Assembly (NCBI GenBank): GCA_011322445.1
Contig: DRMV01000049.1
Location: forward strand, 1-44,019
DNA length: 44,019 nucleotides
Source of the DNA: Chloroflexota bacterium
GTDB taxonomy: Bacteria; Chloroflexota; Anaerolineae; Anaerolineales; DRMV01
Direction of reading: 5' to 3'
Positions 23,452-32,075 of the stretch are shown one piece after another. Below the pieces are notes generated by a model. It was not told the origin of the DNA and did no database searches. It saw only the letters and a program-made list of their open reading frames with translations. A program made the translations under genes and the position numbers. The stretch's first letter is position 1. Each line of letters starts with the position of its first letter.

Positions 23452-23611
23452 AACTTGTTTGGTCATCTTTTCGGTTGCAGTTTCATAACAGTTTCGTTGC
23501 AGCCTCTCCTCCAAACCCCGCTTCCACTGCCAGGCTGAAGGCAAGGGGGAAACTCCGCCCCCGGCAGGGCTTCCCCGCGAGGGAACGGCGCTTTCCCAAC
23601 GTTTCCGACAC

Positions 23612-23639
23612 TTGCCGCCAGCCGTTAAGCGGGTATAAT
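23612..23639 (+). promoter_or_regulatory. Sigma-70-type promoter for the LysM protein
   Basis: TTGCCG (23612-23617), 16-nt spacer, TATAAT (23634-23639). The ATG at 23713 lies 73 nt downstream of the -10. Confidence 0.6.
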
Positions 23640-23712
23640 GGGGAAAACGGCGGGGCATTCCTCCCCACGCCTTGCCCGCTGGTTTGACAGCCACACCCTT
23701 CTGAGGTGCTTT

Positions 23713-24543
23713 ATGAGTGAAGAAAACCAAAACACGCCTCCGGCCTCGCCGGACCCTACCCCCCAAGAGCCTGCCAGCCAGGAAAACGCAGCGCAGGCCC
23801 CTCAACCACAACAGCCCACATCGCAGGAACCCACACCGGTCACCCCACCCACGGCCGCAGCCGCCGCGCCCCCTTCCGAGCCGCCCCAACAAGCGTGGCT
23901 GCCTTTCCTCTTAGGGGCGCTTTCGGTGGTCTTCGTCGTTGTCGGTGTCGTGCTGGTGCTGGCCTTCCTTGGCCAAGGGCGCAGCATTCCCTTGCTGAGC
24001 AAACCCACAGCCACGCCGACGGCTACTCTGACCCCCACGCCGATGCCCACCGACACCCCCACGCCAACGCCTACCCTGACGCCGACCATCACCCCTTCGC
24101 CGACGCCGACGTTCACCCCCACTCCCTCGGCACCGTTCAAATACACCGTGCAGGAAGGCGATAGCCTGGTGGGGATTGCCAAGAAATTCAACGCCGACCT
24201 CGTGACACTGATGCTGCTCAACAACCTCAACAACACCAGCACCATTTATGTCGGCCAGCCCCTGACCATCCCTGCCCCCAACACCAAGCGCCCCACCCCC
24301 ACACCGCTGCCCACTTTCATGCCGCGGGGCTTCAAGATTCAATATTTCGTGTTGCCGGGCGACACGCTGGAAGGTATCGCGGCGAAATTCAATTCCACCG
24401 TCGACGCCATCGTCAAAGCCAACGACACGCTGGAAAAAGCCACCGACCCGATTTATGTCGGCCAAATTCTCATCGTGCCGGTCAATCTGGTGACACCGCG
24501 CCCCACCCAGCCTGCCACGGCTACACCAACGCCAACACCCTGA
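23713..24543 (+). CDS. Membrane-anchored protein with two LysM domains
   Basis: A 276-residue protein. The acidic, Pro/Gln-rich cytoplasmic head of about 60 residues is followed by one membrane helix (WLPFLLGALSVVFVVVGVVL), a TPTPTP linker, LysM 1 (YTVQEGDSLVGIAKKF ... YVGQPLTIP), a short Pro-rich link, LysM 2 (YFVLPGDTLEGIAAKF ... YVGQILIVP) and a terminal TPTPTP tail. LysM modules bind N-acetylglucosamine-containing glycans, usually peptidoglycan. The start ATG 23713 (MSEENQ) has GAGG six bases upstream; the frame extends to 23638 without support. Ends before a pair of hairpins shared with mazG. Confidence 0.88.
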   Translation: MSEENQNTPPASPDPTPQEPASQENAAQAPQPQQPTSQEPTPVTPPTAAAAAPPSEPPQQAWLPFLLGALSVVFVVVGVVLVLAFLGQGRSIPLLSKPTATPTATLTPTPMPTDTPTPTPTLTPTITPSPTPTFTPTPSAPFKYTVQEGDSLVGIAKKFNADLVTLMLLNNLNNTSTIYVGQPLTIPAPNTKRPTPTPLPTFMPRGFKIQYFVLPGDTLEGIAAKFNSTVDAIVKANDTLEKATDPIYVGQILIVPVNLVTPRPTQPATATPTPTP

Positions 24544-24544
24544 G

Positions 24545-24567
24545 AAAAGCGCGGCAAGCCGCGGCTT
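24545..24567. other. Imperfect hairpin after the LysM gene
   Basis: AAAGCGCGGC pairs with GCCGCGGCTTT with one bulge; it lies immediately after the LysM stop and upstream of the stronger terminator at 24586-24612. Confidence 0.4.
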
Positions 24568-24585
24568 TCTCCCCCCAAGCACACA

Positions 24586-24612
24586 AAAAGCCAGGCGCAA
24601 CGCCTGGCTTTT
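24586..24612. terminator. Bidirectional terminator between LysM gene and mazG
   Basis: A perfect 12-bp stem (24586-24597 with 24601-24612) with a CAA loop; AAAAGCC on one side and GGCTTTT on the other give T runs for both strands. It separates convergent genes. Confidence 0.85.
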
Positions 24613-24665
24613 GCTTATAACCTTGGCTCCGCAAAGCAAAGCCCCCCCGCCGCGAGGGCCGGTAA

Positions 24666-26126
24666 TTAGCCCCGCTTCTCTTTCTCGGCTGCTTTGGCGC
24701 GCTGCCACGCGGCCTCCATCTCGTCCAGCGTCAGCGCCTCCACAGGCTGGCCGCGGTCGCGCGCGGCCTGCTCAATGACGGCAAACCGCCGCCTGAAGCG
24801 GGCGTTGGCCTTCCGCAATGCCAGTTCCGCATTTACCCCCAACCAGCGGGCCAGGTTCGAGACCACGAAGAGCACGTCCCCGATTTCATCTTCCTGCGCC
24901 TCGGGTGTCTCGGCTTCCCGCACTTCTTGCAATTCCTCAGCCAGTTTATCCCACACGCCTTGAATGTCGGGCCAGTCGAAACCCACTGCAACCACCTTAT
25001 CCTGAATTTTTTCCGCCTCCATGAGCGCGGGCAGCCCCTTGGGAATGCCATCCAACACGCTTTCCGGCGGTTTGCGCCCCGCTTCCTGCGCTTTGATGGC
25101 CTGCCAGTTGCGCACCACCTCGTCAGCATCGGCCACCTGCACTTCACCAAACACATGAGGGTGCCGCCGCACCATCTTGCGATGGATGCCTTCCAGCACA
25201 TCGGTCATAGTAAACTCGCCTTCTTCGGCGGCAATCTGGGCGTGCAGCAAAATTTGCAGCAACACATCGCCGAGTTCCTCGGCCAGGTGGTCCCACGCTT
25301 CCGCGTCGATGGCTTCCAGCGCCTCGTGCACCTCTTCCAGGAAATAGCGGCGCAGGCTGCGGTGGGTCTGCTTGCGGTCCCAGGGGCAGCCATCGGGGGC
25401 GCGCAGGCGGGCGACCACCTCCTGGAAAGCCTCGAAAGCGGCTTCCGGACTGCGAGGCGGCACGTAAAGGGTGGTCAGCAGGCCAATGTCAGGGTCGCGA
25501 TCGATTTCGTACAGCGGCACCCAGCGGACGCTTTCCTGCGGCGTGCCCGCGGCATGCACCAGCGCCACCTCGTGCTCGTCGGCATAGGTCGCCATCAGGG
25601 TCAGTTTGGCCTCCGAAGCAATGGTGCGGTCGTAAATCTGGGCAACCAGCGCCGGGGCCGAAGGGGGAAAGGGCGGTACATGAAGCACCGCCAGTTCCAG
25701 CGCATCCACGAGGGCAGTGTGAGGGAAAGCGTCGCGCCCCAAGGCCCGGAAGGTGGGTTCCAGAAAACTCAACCCCTCCACCACCTGCAGGGGGATGCCT
25801 TCCTCGCGGGCACGGCGGGCGAGTTCCCGCCCGGTGATTTCGGCCACAAAGGGGTGGCCGGGCACGGCATAAACCACGCCCTCTGGGCGCTGCGCCAGTT
25901 CCAGCACCTGTTCCACAATAGCCGCGTACACCGCCTCGAAAGTTTCAGCCTCCTCATACAGGTGGTCAAAAGAATGCACCACCCAATCACTTGGGAAGGC
26001 CGCCACCGTGGGGTGTTTCGCGGTGCGGAGGTAAATTTCCCCGGCCGAAGCCAACACATCCCAGGCCTCGCGGGTCAATTGGTTAGGGTTGCCGGGGCCC
26101 AGCCCCAACAGGGTAAGAGATGGCAT
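24666..26126 (-). CDS. mazG: MazG nucleotide pyrophosphohydrolase with N-terminal tetrapyrrole methylase-like domain (YabN-type)
   Basis: A 486-residue fusion. Residues about 1-225 form a tetrapyrrole (corrin/porphyrin) methylase-like domain with LTLLGLGPGNPNQLT and VYAVPGHPFVAE. Residues about 230-480 contain two MazG regions: CPWDRKQTHRSLRRYFLEE, EALEAI, HLAEELGDVLLQILLHAQIA, then EDEIGDVLFVVSNLARWLG. MazG hydrolyses nucleoside triphosphates to monophosphates and pyrophosphate, clearing non-canonical NTPs. The YabN fusion is common in Gram-positive-like lineages. The start is ATG 26126 (MPSLTLLGLG), with GGAG eight bases upstream; the longer frame to 26171 runs into the repeat region. Confidence 0.93.
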   Translation of the reverse strand: MPSLTLLGLGPGNPNQLTREAWDVLASAGEIYLRTAKHPTVAAFPSDWVVHSFDHLYEEAETFEAVYAAIVEQVLELAQRPEGVVYAVPGHPFVAEITGRELARRAREEGIPLQVVEGLSFLEPTFRALGRDAFPHTALVDALELAVLHVPPFPPSAPALVAQIYDRTIASEAKLTLMATYADEHEVALVHAAGTPQESVRWVPLYEIDRDPDIGLLTTLYVPPRSPEAAFEAFQEVVARLRAPDGCPWDRKQTHRSLRRYFLEEVHEALEAIDAEAWDHLAEELGDVLLQILLHAQIAAEEGEFTMTDVLEGIHRKMVRRHPHVFGEVQVADADEVVRNWQAIKAQEAGRKPPESVLDGIPKGLPALMEAEKIQDKVVAVGFDWPDIQGVWDKLAEELQEVREAETPEAQEDEIGDVLFVVSNLARWLGVNAELALRKANARFRRRFAVIEQAARDRGQPVEALTLDEMEAAWQRAKAAEKEKRG

Positions 26127-26155
26127 GATGGGCTCCAATCGTGTTGCCTGGTCAA

Positions 26156-26270
26156 TTAGTCGGTTAGTCAACTGGTCGGGTAGTCGTTTAGTCGCCTGGT
26201 CGTTGGGCGGCGTTGCGCTTTCCCTGACTACCCTGACTACCTGACTATCTGACTATCTGACTACCCGACT
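26156..26270. repeat. Octamer tandem repeats arranged as an inverted pair (TAGTCAGG family)
   Basis: Left arm 26156-26203 repeats TAGTCG/GTTAGTCA/GGTCGGG units; right arm 26224-26270 repeats CTGACTAC/CTGACTAT in the opposite sense. The period is close to 8 nt. The arms could pair into a long imperfect stem with a 20-nt GC-rich loop. It lies between the rpsI stop and the mazG start. Confidence 0.75.
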
Positions 26271-26277
26271 TGTTAAC

Positions 26278-26317
26278 GCAACACGCCCCTGCCGCAACCA
26301 GCAGGGGAACGCGTTGC
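26278..26317 (-). terminator. Hairpin after rpsI (possible end of the ribosomal superoperon)
   Basis: Inner stem CCCCTGC (26286-26292) with GCAGGGG (26301-26307), outer stem GCAAC (26278-26282) with GTTGC (26313-26317). No T run follows on the minus strand, so termination may be weak or rho-dependent. Confidence 0.45.
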
Positions 26318-26341
26318 CAACATCGTTGCCCGAGAAGCGAT

Positions 26342-26737
26342 TTAGCGCTTGGTGTAAGTCGGGGCCTTGCGGGCGCGCTTGAGGCCGGGCTTTTTGCGCT
26401 CTTTGACACGCGGGTCGCGCGAGAGCAACCCCTTTTTCTTCAGCGCGGGGCCAAATTCCTCGTTGAACTTGACAAAAGCGCGGGCCAGGCCCAGACGCAC
26501 AGCGCCCACCTGACCACTCACCCCGCCGCCCTTGACCAGCACCGTGACGTCGTACTTATCACGCGGCTCACCCAGCACGGTAAAAGGCAAGAGCACGTTG
26601 TCAAGGTCACCTACGCGGGGGAAATACTCCTCCACCGTCTTACCGTTGACAATGAACTTGCCCGAGCCTTCCATAATACGCACGCGCGCGGTGGCTTCCT
26701 TGCGGCGTCCAACACCTTCGTAATAGCGAACAGCCAT
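26342..26737 (-). CDS. rpsI: Small ribosomal subunit protein uS9
   Basis: A 131-residue protein with the family N-terminus YYEGVGRRKEATARV, the central GGGVSGQVGAVRLGLARAF and the terminal basic tail ending TYTKR that reaches the P-site tRNA. The ATG at 26737 is nine bases after GGAGG; a TTG at 26746 abuts that site and is rejected. Follows rplM by 32 nt, as in most bacteria. Confidence 0.97.
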   Translation of the reverse strand: MAVRYYEGVGRRKEATARVRIMEGSGKFIVNGKTVEEYFPRVGDLDNVLLPFTVLGEPRDKYDVTVLVKGGGVSGQVGAVRLGLARAFVKFNEEFGPALKKKGLLSRDPRVKERKKPGLKRARKAPTYTKR

Positions 26738-26769
26738 AAAATCCAACCTCCTTCGTTTCCAACCGCCGC

Positions 26770-27198
26770 TTACAGTTCGATCCGGCGGGGCTTCTGCGCC
26801 TCATGGGGATGGTCAGGGCCAGCATAGACCTTGAGTTTCTTGAGCAGTTTGCGGCCATATGCGTTTTTAGGCAACATGCCCCACACCGCCGAGCGGATGA
26901 CGCGCTCCGGGTAGCGCTTGAGTTGCTCGCGCAGGGACACTTCACGCAGGCCACCGGGGTAGCCCGAATGCCGGTAATACTTCTTCTGGTCCAGTTTCCG
27001 GCCCGTGACCCGCACGCGCTCGGCGTTGACGACCACGACATAGTCGCCGTTGTCGACGCCGGGGGTGTAGTTGGGCTTGTTCTTGCCCAAAAGGATAGCC
27101 GCCACACGGGTAGCCAACCGCCCCAGCGTCTGGTCGTTGGCATCCACCAACACCCATTCGCGGGTAATTTCAGCGGGTTTCGGATAATAAGTTTTCAC
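26770..27198 (-). CDS. rplM: Large ribosomal subunit protein uL13
   Basis: A 142-residue protein with typical motifs [53 protein letters not shown] and [13 protein letters not shown]. The start is GTG 27198, with GAGAGG upstream. It lies 78 nt after truA, in the usual rplM-rpsI pair. Confidence 0.97.
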   Translation of the reverse strand: MKTYYPKPAEITREWVLVDANDQTLGRLATRVAAILLGKNKPNYTPGVDNGDYVVVVNAERVRVTGRKLDQKKYYRHSGYPGGLREVSLREQLKRYPERVIRSAVWGMLPKNAYGRKLLKKLKVYAGPDHPHEAQKPRRIEL

Positions 27199-27276
27199 CG
27201 TTAAACCTCTCTACACAAACTTGTTGGGTCATGCGTCGTTGTTTCACAGGTCAAGCGTTCCCCTTGCACACGCTGG

Positions 27277-28074
27277 TCAGGGCGTTCCACCCAGCCAACG
27301 GGGCACAGCCGTAAGCGTCTGCCGCAGGTCGGAAGCATCGTAGCATACGGCTTCCAGAAACAGCCCTTGCGGCGGGGCCAGGCCCTGCAGGGGGTTGGCC
27401 GGGGGGCTTTCCAGCGCCGCTTGCAAGGCAGCGAAAGCCATGCGCCCCTGCGCTACGGCGACCTGCAAGGCCACCATGCGCCGCACCATCCGATACAGGA
27501 AGGCATCGGCCACCACATCGAAGGCCCATGCACGCGGCCCCAATTGCACCCAGGCGGCTTTGTGCACGGTGCGCACCGTCGTGCCGTGAGGGTTGGGCGG
27601 TGTGCCCAGGGCGGCAAAATCCTTCCGCCCGGGGAAAAGGGCCGCTGCCTGCTGCAACTTTTCCAGCACCGGGGCAGGCCACACCCGCCAGGCATATCGC
27701 CGCCAGAACGGCTCTCGCGTCGGCGCCGCATAGAGATAGTACACATAGCGCCGTGCCACCGCAGCGTAACGGGGATGGAAATCTGCGGGGGCAGGACGCA
27801 CCGCTTGCACAGCCACATCAGGAGGCAGGTGAGCGTTAAGGGCTTTCTGCAACGCCTCTGCCGGATGCTGCCACGCCAGGTGGAATGCAATCACCTGCCC
27901 GCGCGCATGCACGCCGCTGTCGGTGCGCCCGGCGTAAAGGATGGCCCGTTCAGACCACCCCAGCCGCTGCAATGCCTTTTCAACTTCACCCTGCACCGTG
28001 CGACCCTGCGCCTGTCGCTGGAAGCCAACGAAGCCGCTGCCGTCGTATGCAAGGATGGCCTGGTAAAGTGCCAT
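27277..28074 (-). CDS. truA: tRNA pseudouridine(38-40) synthase TruA
   Basis: A 265-residue pseudouridine synthase with the catalytic Asp in YAGRTDSGVHARGQV and the family start LAYDGSGFVGFQRQ. It also has FHPRYAAVARRYVYYL and the late FLYRMVRRMVALQVAVAQG. It modifies positions 38-40 of the tRNA anticodon arm. The ATG at 28074 (MALYQAIL) is chosen by homology; upstream there is no Shine-Dalgarno sequence but a hairpin (28083-28100). Confidence 0.94.
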   Translation of the reverse strand: MALYQAILAYDGSGFVGFQRQAQGRTVQGEVEKALQRLGWSERAILYAGRTDSGVHARGQVIAFHLAWQHPAEALQKALNAHLPPDVAVQAVRPAPADFHPRYAAVARRYVYYLYAAPTREPFWRRYAWRVWPAPVLEKLQQAAALFPGRKDFAALGTPPNPHGTTVRTVHKAAWVQLGPRAWAFDVVADAFLYRMVRRMVALQVAVAQGRMAFAALQAALESPPANPLQGLAPPQGLFLEAVCYDASDLRQTLTAVPRWLGGTP

Positions 28075-28082
28075 AACCGCGT

Positions 28083-28121
28083 GGGTGCCACAAGGCACCC
28101 CATAGGGCGGGAAAAACCCGC
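28083..28121 (-). other. Two small hairpins in the rplQ-truA gap
   Basis: GGGTGCC-acaa-GGCACCC (28083-28100) and GCGGG-aaaaa-CCCGC (28107-28121), both within the 53-nt gap before the truA start. They may be RNA processing sites or reduce truA translation. Neither has a terminator T run. Confidence 0.4.
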
Positions 28122-28127
28122 GAGGGA

Positions 28128-28541
28128 TTATTCTTCGACCAGTTCCAGCAACACCATTTCAGCGCCGTCGCTCAGGCGGGGGCCGAGTTTCAGCACACGG
28201 GTATAGCCGCCGGGGCGGTCGGCGTAGCGCGGGGCGATATCGTCGAACAGTTTGTTGACGACGTTGATGCGTTCCTGGTCGTCTTCGCCGCCGCCGATGT
28301 AAGCCGTGCCCAGGCGGGAAGCCACCACACGGCGGGCATGCACCATCGCCGCGCCGCCGGCTTCGTTGCCGCGCTTGGCAATGGTGATCAGCCGCTCGGC
28401 CTCACTGCGAATGGCCTGCGCTTTGGCCCTGGTGGTGCGGATGCGCTCGTGGTAGAACAATTGCTTAATCAGGTTCCGACGCAACGCCTTGCGGGCGTCT
28501 TTGGAACGGCTGAGTTTCTTACCGGCAACTTTGTGTCGCAT
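28128..28541 (-). CDS. rplQ: Large ribosomal subunit protein bL17
   Basis: A 137-residue protein with MRHKVAGKKLSRSKDARKAL, NLIKQLFYHERIRTT and the C-terminal GGYTRVLKLGPRLSDGAEM. Start ATG 28541 with GGAG eight bases upstream; the GTG at 28550 abuts that site. Last ribosomal gene of the alpha segment before truA. Confidence 0.97.
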   Translation of the reverse strand: MRHKVAGKKLSRSKDARKALRRNLIKQLFYHERIRTTRAKAQAIRSEAERLITIAKRGNEAGGAAMVHARRVVASRLGTAYIGGGEDDQERINVVNKLFDDIAPRYADRPGGYTRVLKLGPRLSDGAEMVLLELVEE

Positions 28542-28562
28542 GGTTCTCACTCCGTGATGCGC

Positions 28563-29534
28563 TTAGTCTTCGTCTTCCGGCAGGAAGCCCTTTTCGCGCA
28601 TTTTGCTCAAAAGTTCATCCAGGCTCTTCTCACCGAAGTTGCGGATCGAGAGCATGGCCTCTTCACCCTTGCCCAGCATGTCGAGCACCTCGCCCACGGT
28701 GGTGACGCCTGCACGCTTGAGGGAATTGAAAACCCGCACCGAGAGATCCAGTTCCTCGAGAGGGGTTTCCATCATTTCGCTGGTCAGACCGCTGTGCCAC
28801 GTTTTTTCTTTCGGCGCAGCCGGGCGAGGGGTGCCGAGTTCTTCTTCACTCACGCCCGCGATGTAACCGAAGTGCGCCACCAGAATCTGGGCTGCGGTTT
28901 TCAGGGCCTCTTCGGGCGTGATGGTCTCGTCCGTCCAGATTTCCAAAATCAGGCGGTCGTAATTGGTGCTCTGGCCGACGCGCGCCGAGGTGACTTCCCA
29001 ATTGACGCGCTTCACCGGCGAGAAGATGGCATCCACAGCCAGTTCGCCGATGGGCAGTTGGCGGCTGCGTTCCACTGCGGGGGAGTAGCCGCGCCCGCGC
29101 TCGACGGTCATTGCCATTTCCAGCGTCGCGTCCGGGTCGTCCACCGTGAAGAGGTAGAGGTCGGGGTTGACAATTTCCACCTCAGGGGGGGCAATGATGT
29201 CGGCCGCGGTGACGATGCCTTCCCCGTGGACTTCCAGATACAGCAAGGCGGTATCCACGTCGTGGAGTTTGAAACGCAACTGCTTGAGTTGCAGACTGAT
29301 TTGCAAGACGTCTTCCCGCACACCGGGAATAGCACTGAACTCGTGCAGCACATTGGAAACGCGCACGGAGGTCACCGCCGCGCCTTCCAGCGAGGAGAGC
29401 AACACCCGCCGCAAGGCGTTCCCCAAAGTCACGCCGTAGCCGCGCTCAAGGGGGCTGATGACAAAGCGGCTATAGTTGAGCGCTTCCAGATCGCGCTCAA
29501 TGCGAGGTGTTACCATATTACCCAAACCGACCAC
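28563..29534 (-). CDS. rpoA: RNA polymerase alpha subunit
   Basis: A 323-residue protein. The N-terminal dimerisation domain has RFVISPLERGYGVTLGNALRRVLLSSLEGAAV, given here only as family opening in parts, and VERGRGYSPA. The C-terminal domain (about 245-315) has LDLSVRVFNSLKRAGV, and SIRNFGEKSLDEL for UP-element and activator contacts. The start is GTG 29534 with AAGGGG upstream; an in-frame ATG at 29516 is the alternative. Confidence 0.97.
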   Translation of the reverse strand: MVGLGNMVTPRIERDLEALNYSRFVISPLERGYGVTLGNALRRVLLSSLEGAAVTSVRVSNVLHEFSAIPGVREDVLQISLQLKQLRFKLHDVDTALLYLEVHGEGIVTAADIIAPPEVEIVNPDLYLFTVDDPDATLEMAMTVERGRGYSPAVERSRQLPIGELAVDAIFSPVKRVNWEVTSARVGQSTNYDRLILEIWTDETITPEEALKTAAQILVAHFGYIAGVSEEELGTPRPAAPKEKTWHSGLTSEMMETPLEELDLSVRVFNSLKRAGVTTVGEVLDMLGKGEEAMLSIRNFGEKSLDELLSKMREKGFLPEDED

Positions 29535-29567
29535 AGTTCACCCCTTCCCTGGGCTTTCACCCAAGCA

Positions 29568-30209
29568 TTAGCGCGAGTAGTATTCCACGATGAGTTGTTC
29601 GTTGATGTTGCTGTCGATTTCGCCGCGTTCGGGCAGGCGCTCCACCCGACCGGTCAAGGCGTTCATGTCGCGGCTCAGCCAGGCAGGCGGGGTCTGCTTT
29701 TCTGCCCATTCGGGCAACACCTGCTTGAAGTAGCTGCGGCGGCGCGATTCGGGGCGAATGCCCACGACATCGCCGGGGCGCAGCAGCATGGAAGGCACAT
29801 CCACACGGCGGCCATTGACGGTGAAGTGCCCGTGGGTCACCAGCAGGCGCGCTTCTGCACGGCTGCGGGCAAAGCCCAGGCGATAGACGACGTTATCGAG
29901 CCGCGACTCCAAAATCTGGAGCAGGTTCAAGCCGGTCAGGCCGCGGCGCTGGAGGGCCACTTCGTAGTAGCGGCGGAACTGGCGTTCCAGCACGCCATAG
30001 ATGCGGCGGGCGCGCTGCTTGGCGCGCAACTGCTTGGCATAGTCCGATTCGCGGCGGCGGCTGAAGCGCGCCATCCGCCCATGTTCACCCGGCGGGTAGG
30101 CGTGCCGCTCCATCGGGCACTTGTTGGTGAAGCACTTTTCGCCTTTCAGGAACAACTTTTCGCCTTCACGGCGGCAAAGTTTGCATGCAGGTCCCAGATA
30201 TTTAGCCAT
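29568..30209 (-). CDS. rpsD: Small ribosomal subunit protein uS4
   Basis: A 213-residue primary 16S-binding protein. It carries the zinc-type N-terminus with CKLC and KCFTNKC cysteine pairs, the [15 protein letters not shown] helix and the S4 RNA-binding domain around [25 protein letters not shown]. In many bacteria S4 represses the alpha operon by binding its mRNA; no such site was identified here. Confidence 0.97.
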   Translation of the reverse strand: MAKYLGPACKLCRREGEKLFLKGEKCFTNKCPMERHAYPPGEHGRMARFSRRRESDYAKQLRAKQRARRIYGVLERQFRRYYEVALQRRGLTGLNLLQILESRLDNVVYRLGFARSRAEARLLVTHGHFTVNGRRVDVPSMLLRPGDVVGIRPESRRRSYFKQVLPEWAEKQTPPAWLSRDMNALTGRVERLPERGEIDSNINEQLIVEYYSR

Positions 30210-30230
30210 AGATCTACCTCAATCCCCAGA

Positions 30231-30632
30231 TTAGACGCGCCGCTTCTTGGGCGGGCGGCAACCGTTGTGCGGCACAGGGGTCACATCCGAAATGGACAGG
30301 ATTTTCAGGCCCATCGCCTGCAGGGCGCGCAGGGAAGCGTCGCGTCCCGGGCCAGGGCCCTTGACGAAGACATGCGCCGCACGCATGCCCATATCCATCG
30401 CTGCTTTCACGGCTTGCTCGGTCGCCAGCCGGGCGGCAAAGGGAGTGCTTTTGCGGGAACCCTTGAATCCCGCGGTGCCGCCGCTGGCCCACGCCACGAC
30501 ATTGCCGTGCTCGTCGGTGACTGAGACGATGGTGTTGTTGAACGTCGCGTGGATGTGCACATGCCCCTGAGGCAGATGCCGCTTGATTTTCTTGGCGCTG
30601 CTGCGCCGTCGGGAACGCGTATTCCTCGCCAT
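30231..30632 (-). CDS. rpsK: Small ribosomal subunit protein uS11
   Basis: A 133-residue protein: basic N-terminus, [37 protein letters not shown], and the C-terminal [18 protein letters not shown] that is diagnostic of uS11. Located between rpsM and rpsD in the standard alpha order. Confidence 0.98.
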   Translation of the reverse strand: MARNTRSRRRSSAKKIKRHLPQGHVHIHATFNNTIVSVTDEHGNVVAWASGGTAGFKGSRKSTPFAARLATEQAVKAAMDMGMRAAHVFVKGPGPGRDASLRALQAMGLKILSISDVTPVPHNGCRPPKKRRV

Positions 30633-30701
30633 AGACCTTGTTTCTCCTAAATAGCAATTTCAGCATGGGGGCGGGCCAACACCCGCGCAGCCCACAGGTT
30701 G

Positions 30702-31091
30702 TTACTTCTTCTTGGCGCCGCGACGGCGACCACGGCCAGCCACGGTCTTCTTCGGGCCTTTGCGTGTGCGGGCATTGGTGCGCGTGCGCTGACCATGCAC
30801 CGGCAGGCCCATGCGATGCCGCAGCCCGCGGTAACTGCCGATTTCGATCAGGCGCTTGATGTTCATCTGCACTTCGCGGCGCAGGTCGCCTTCCGTCTTG
30901 TAGTTGCTGCTGATGAACTCGCGCAGGCGGGCAATTTCTTCGTCGGTGAGGTCTTTCACCCGCGTGTCAGGGTTGACCTGGGTGGCAGCCAGCACCTCTT
31001 TCGCCCGCGACCGGCCAATGCCGTAAATGTAGGTCAGGGCGATTTCAATTCGCTTGTTACGTGGTAAATCTACACCTTCAATACGCGCCAT
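30702..31091 (-). CDS. rpsM: Small ribosomal subunit protein uS13
   Basis: A 129-residue protein with [34 protein letters not shown], and the tail [16 protein letters not shown] followed by a Lys-rich end (GAKKK). It starts 4 nt after the rpmJ stop. Confidence 0.98.
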   Translation of the reverse strand: MARIEGVDLPRNKRIEIALTYIYGIGRSRAKEVLAATQVNPDTRVKDLTDEEIARLREFISSNYKTEGDLRREVQMNIKRLIEIGSYRGLRHRMGLPVHGQRTRTNARTRKGPKKTVAGRGRRRGAKKK

Positions 31092-31095
31092 GGTG

Positions 31096-31209
31096 CTACC
31101 CCTGTCGCTGTTTGTGTCGAGGATTGTCGCAAATCACATACACCCGCCCTTTGCGGCGGACGATTTTGCACTTGGAACAGCGCTTTTTTACAGACGCAGA
31201 AACTTTCAT
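31096..31209 (-). CDS. rpmJ: Large ribosomal subunit protein bL36
   Basis: A 37-residue protein, [20 protein letters not shown] continuing to NPRHKQRQG. The zinc ligands Cys11, Cys14, Cys27 and His32 are present (C-type bL36). GAAGGAGAG lies seven bases before the ATG at 31209. First gene after the internal promoter at 31255-31283. Confidence 0.97.
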   Translation of the reverse strand: MKVSASVKKRCSKCKIVRRKGRVYVICDNPRHKQRQG

Positions 31210-31254
31210 GGTTTGGCTCTCCTTCGTTCTTGGCTCGTGCCTGGCAAAGTTGAA

Positions 31255-31283
31255 ATTATACCAGACCCTTCCACTCCCGTCCA
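31255..31283 (-). promoter_or_regulatory. Internal promoter of the alpha segment (upstream of rpmJ)
   Basis: On the minus strand TGGACG (31278-31283), a 17-nt spacer, and TATAAT (31255-31260) extended by TGG (31261-31263). It lies in the 92-nt gap between map and rpmJ, where infA is normally found. Predicted leader is about 39 nt. Confidence 0.7.
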
Positions 31284-31301
31284 GGTGACGCGAGAAGGCG
31301 G

Positions 31302-32075
31302 TCAGACTACCGTGAGGATGTCAGGGCCATCCTCTGTGATAGCCACAGTGTGTTCGAAGTGGGCGGTCAGGCTGCCGTCGGCGGAAACTACCGTCCACTT
31401 GTCGGGCAAGACGCGGGTCTTGGGGGTGCCGATCAACACCATGGGTTCCAGGGCAATGACCATGCCCACCCGCAGCATCACACCGCGGCCCGGCGTACCG
31501 TAGTTAGGCACCGAGGGGCCTTCGTGCATTTCGCACCCCACACCGTGGCCGGTGTATTCGCGGGTCACATGATAGCCGTGGGATTCCACATAGCGTTGAA
31601 TTGCCGCGGAGACATCCCCAACGCGGTTGCCCGGGTGCATCTGCTCGATGCCGATGTAAAGCGCCCGCTCCGTCACTTCTAACAACCGCTGGGCCTCGGG
31701 AGAGATTTCTCCTATGCCCATGGTGAACGCCGAGTCTCCAACGTAACCTTTGTAAATCGTACCGCAGTCAATGGAGACAATGTCTCCTTCACGCAGTTTG
31801 CGTTGCTTGCTGGGAATGCCATGCACCAGTTCGTCGTTGATGCTCACCGTGATGGTCGCCGGGTAGGGGTATGGCCCGGGGTAGCCTTTGAAGGCCGGGA
31901 TGGCGCCGTGGCTGCGGATGACTTCTTCGGCCACGGCATCCAGTTCGGCGGTGGTCACGCCCGGACGGGCGGCTTCCCGCACGGCCTGCAAGGCAAGGGC
32001 ATTGATGCGCCCGGCTTCCCGCATAATTTCGATCTCACGCGGGCTTTTGAGCACGATCTGGCGGTCCCAGCTCAT
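31302..32075 (-). CDS. map: Methionine aminopeptidase type I
   Basis: A 257-residue M24 metallopeptidase removing the initiator Met. Visible: [25 protein letters not shown] (family His in part of this), [34 protein letters not shown] and VIALEPM, which hold the two Asp, His and two Glu metal ligands. No N-terminal zinc-finger extension, so it is type Ia. The ATG overlaps the adk stop by 4 nt (ATGA). Confidence 0.97.
   Translation of the reverse strand: MSWDRQIVLKSPREIEIMREAGRINALALQAVREAARPGVTTAELDAVAEEVIRSHGAIPAFKGYPGPYPYPATITVSINDELVHGIPSKQRKLREGDIVSIDCGTIYKGYVGDSAFTMGIGEISPEAQRLLEVTERALYIGIEQMHPGNRVGDVSAAIQRYVESHGYHVTREYTGHGVGCEMHEGPSVPNYGTPGRGVMLRVGMVIALEPMVLIGTPKTRVLPDKWTVVSADGSLTAHFEHTVAITEDGPDILTVV

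Larger units (their letters stand above)
23383..23712. other. Divergent intergenic region, 330 nt
   Basis: No gene is visible. It is AT-richer than its surroundings at 23395-23500. It carries a minus-strand TATAAT (23446-23451) facing the small exported protein and a plus-strand promoter (23612-23639) facing the LysM gene. A direct-repeat-like stretch GTTGCAGTTTC / CAGTTTCGTTGCAG lies at about 23473-23501. Confidence 0.6.

Noticed and set aside
26156-26270. Possible CRISPR array
   Set aside because: Units are about 8 nt with no spacers of constant length, and no cas genes are near.
28338-30524. 728-residue open frame on the plus strand
   Set aside because: Antisense to rplQ, rpoA, rpsD and rpsK, which are certain; no ribosome site and no domain pattern.
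31210-31301. Hidden infA gene
   Set aside because: The gap is 92 nt, too short for IF-1 of about 72 residues, and no frame shows its motifs.
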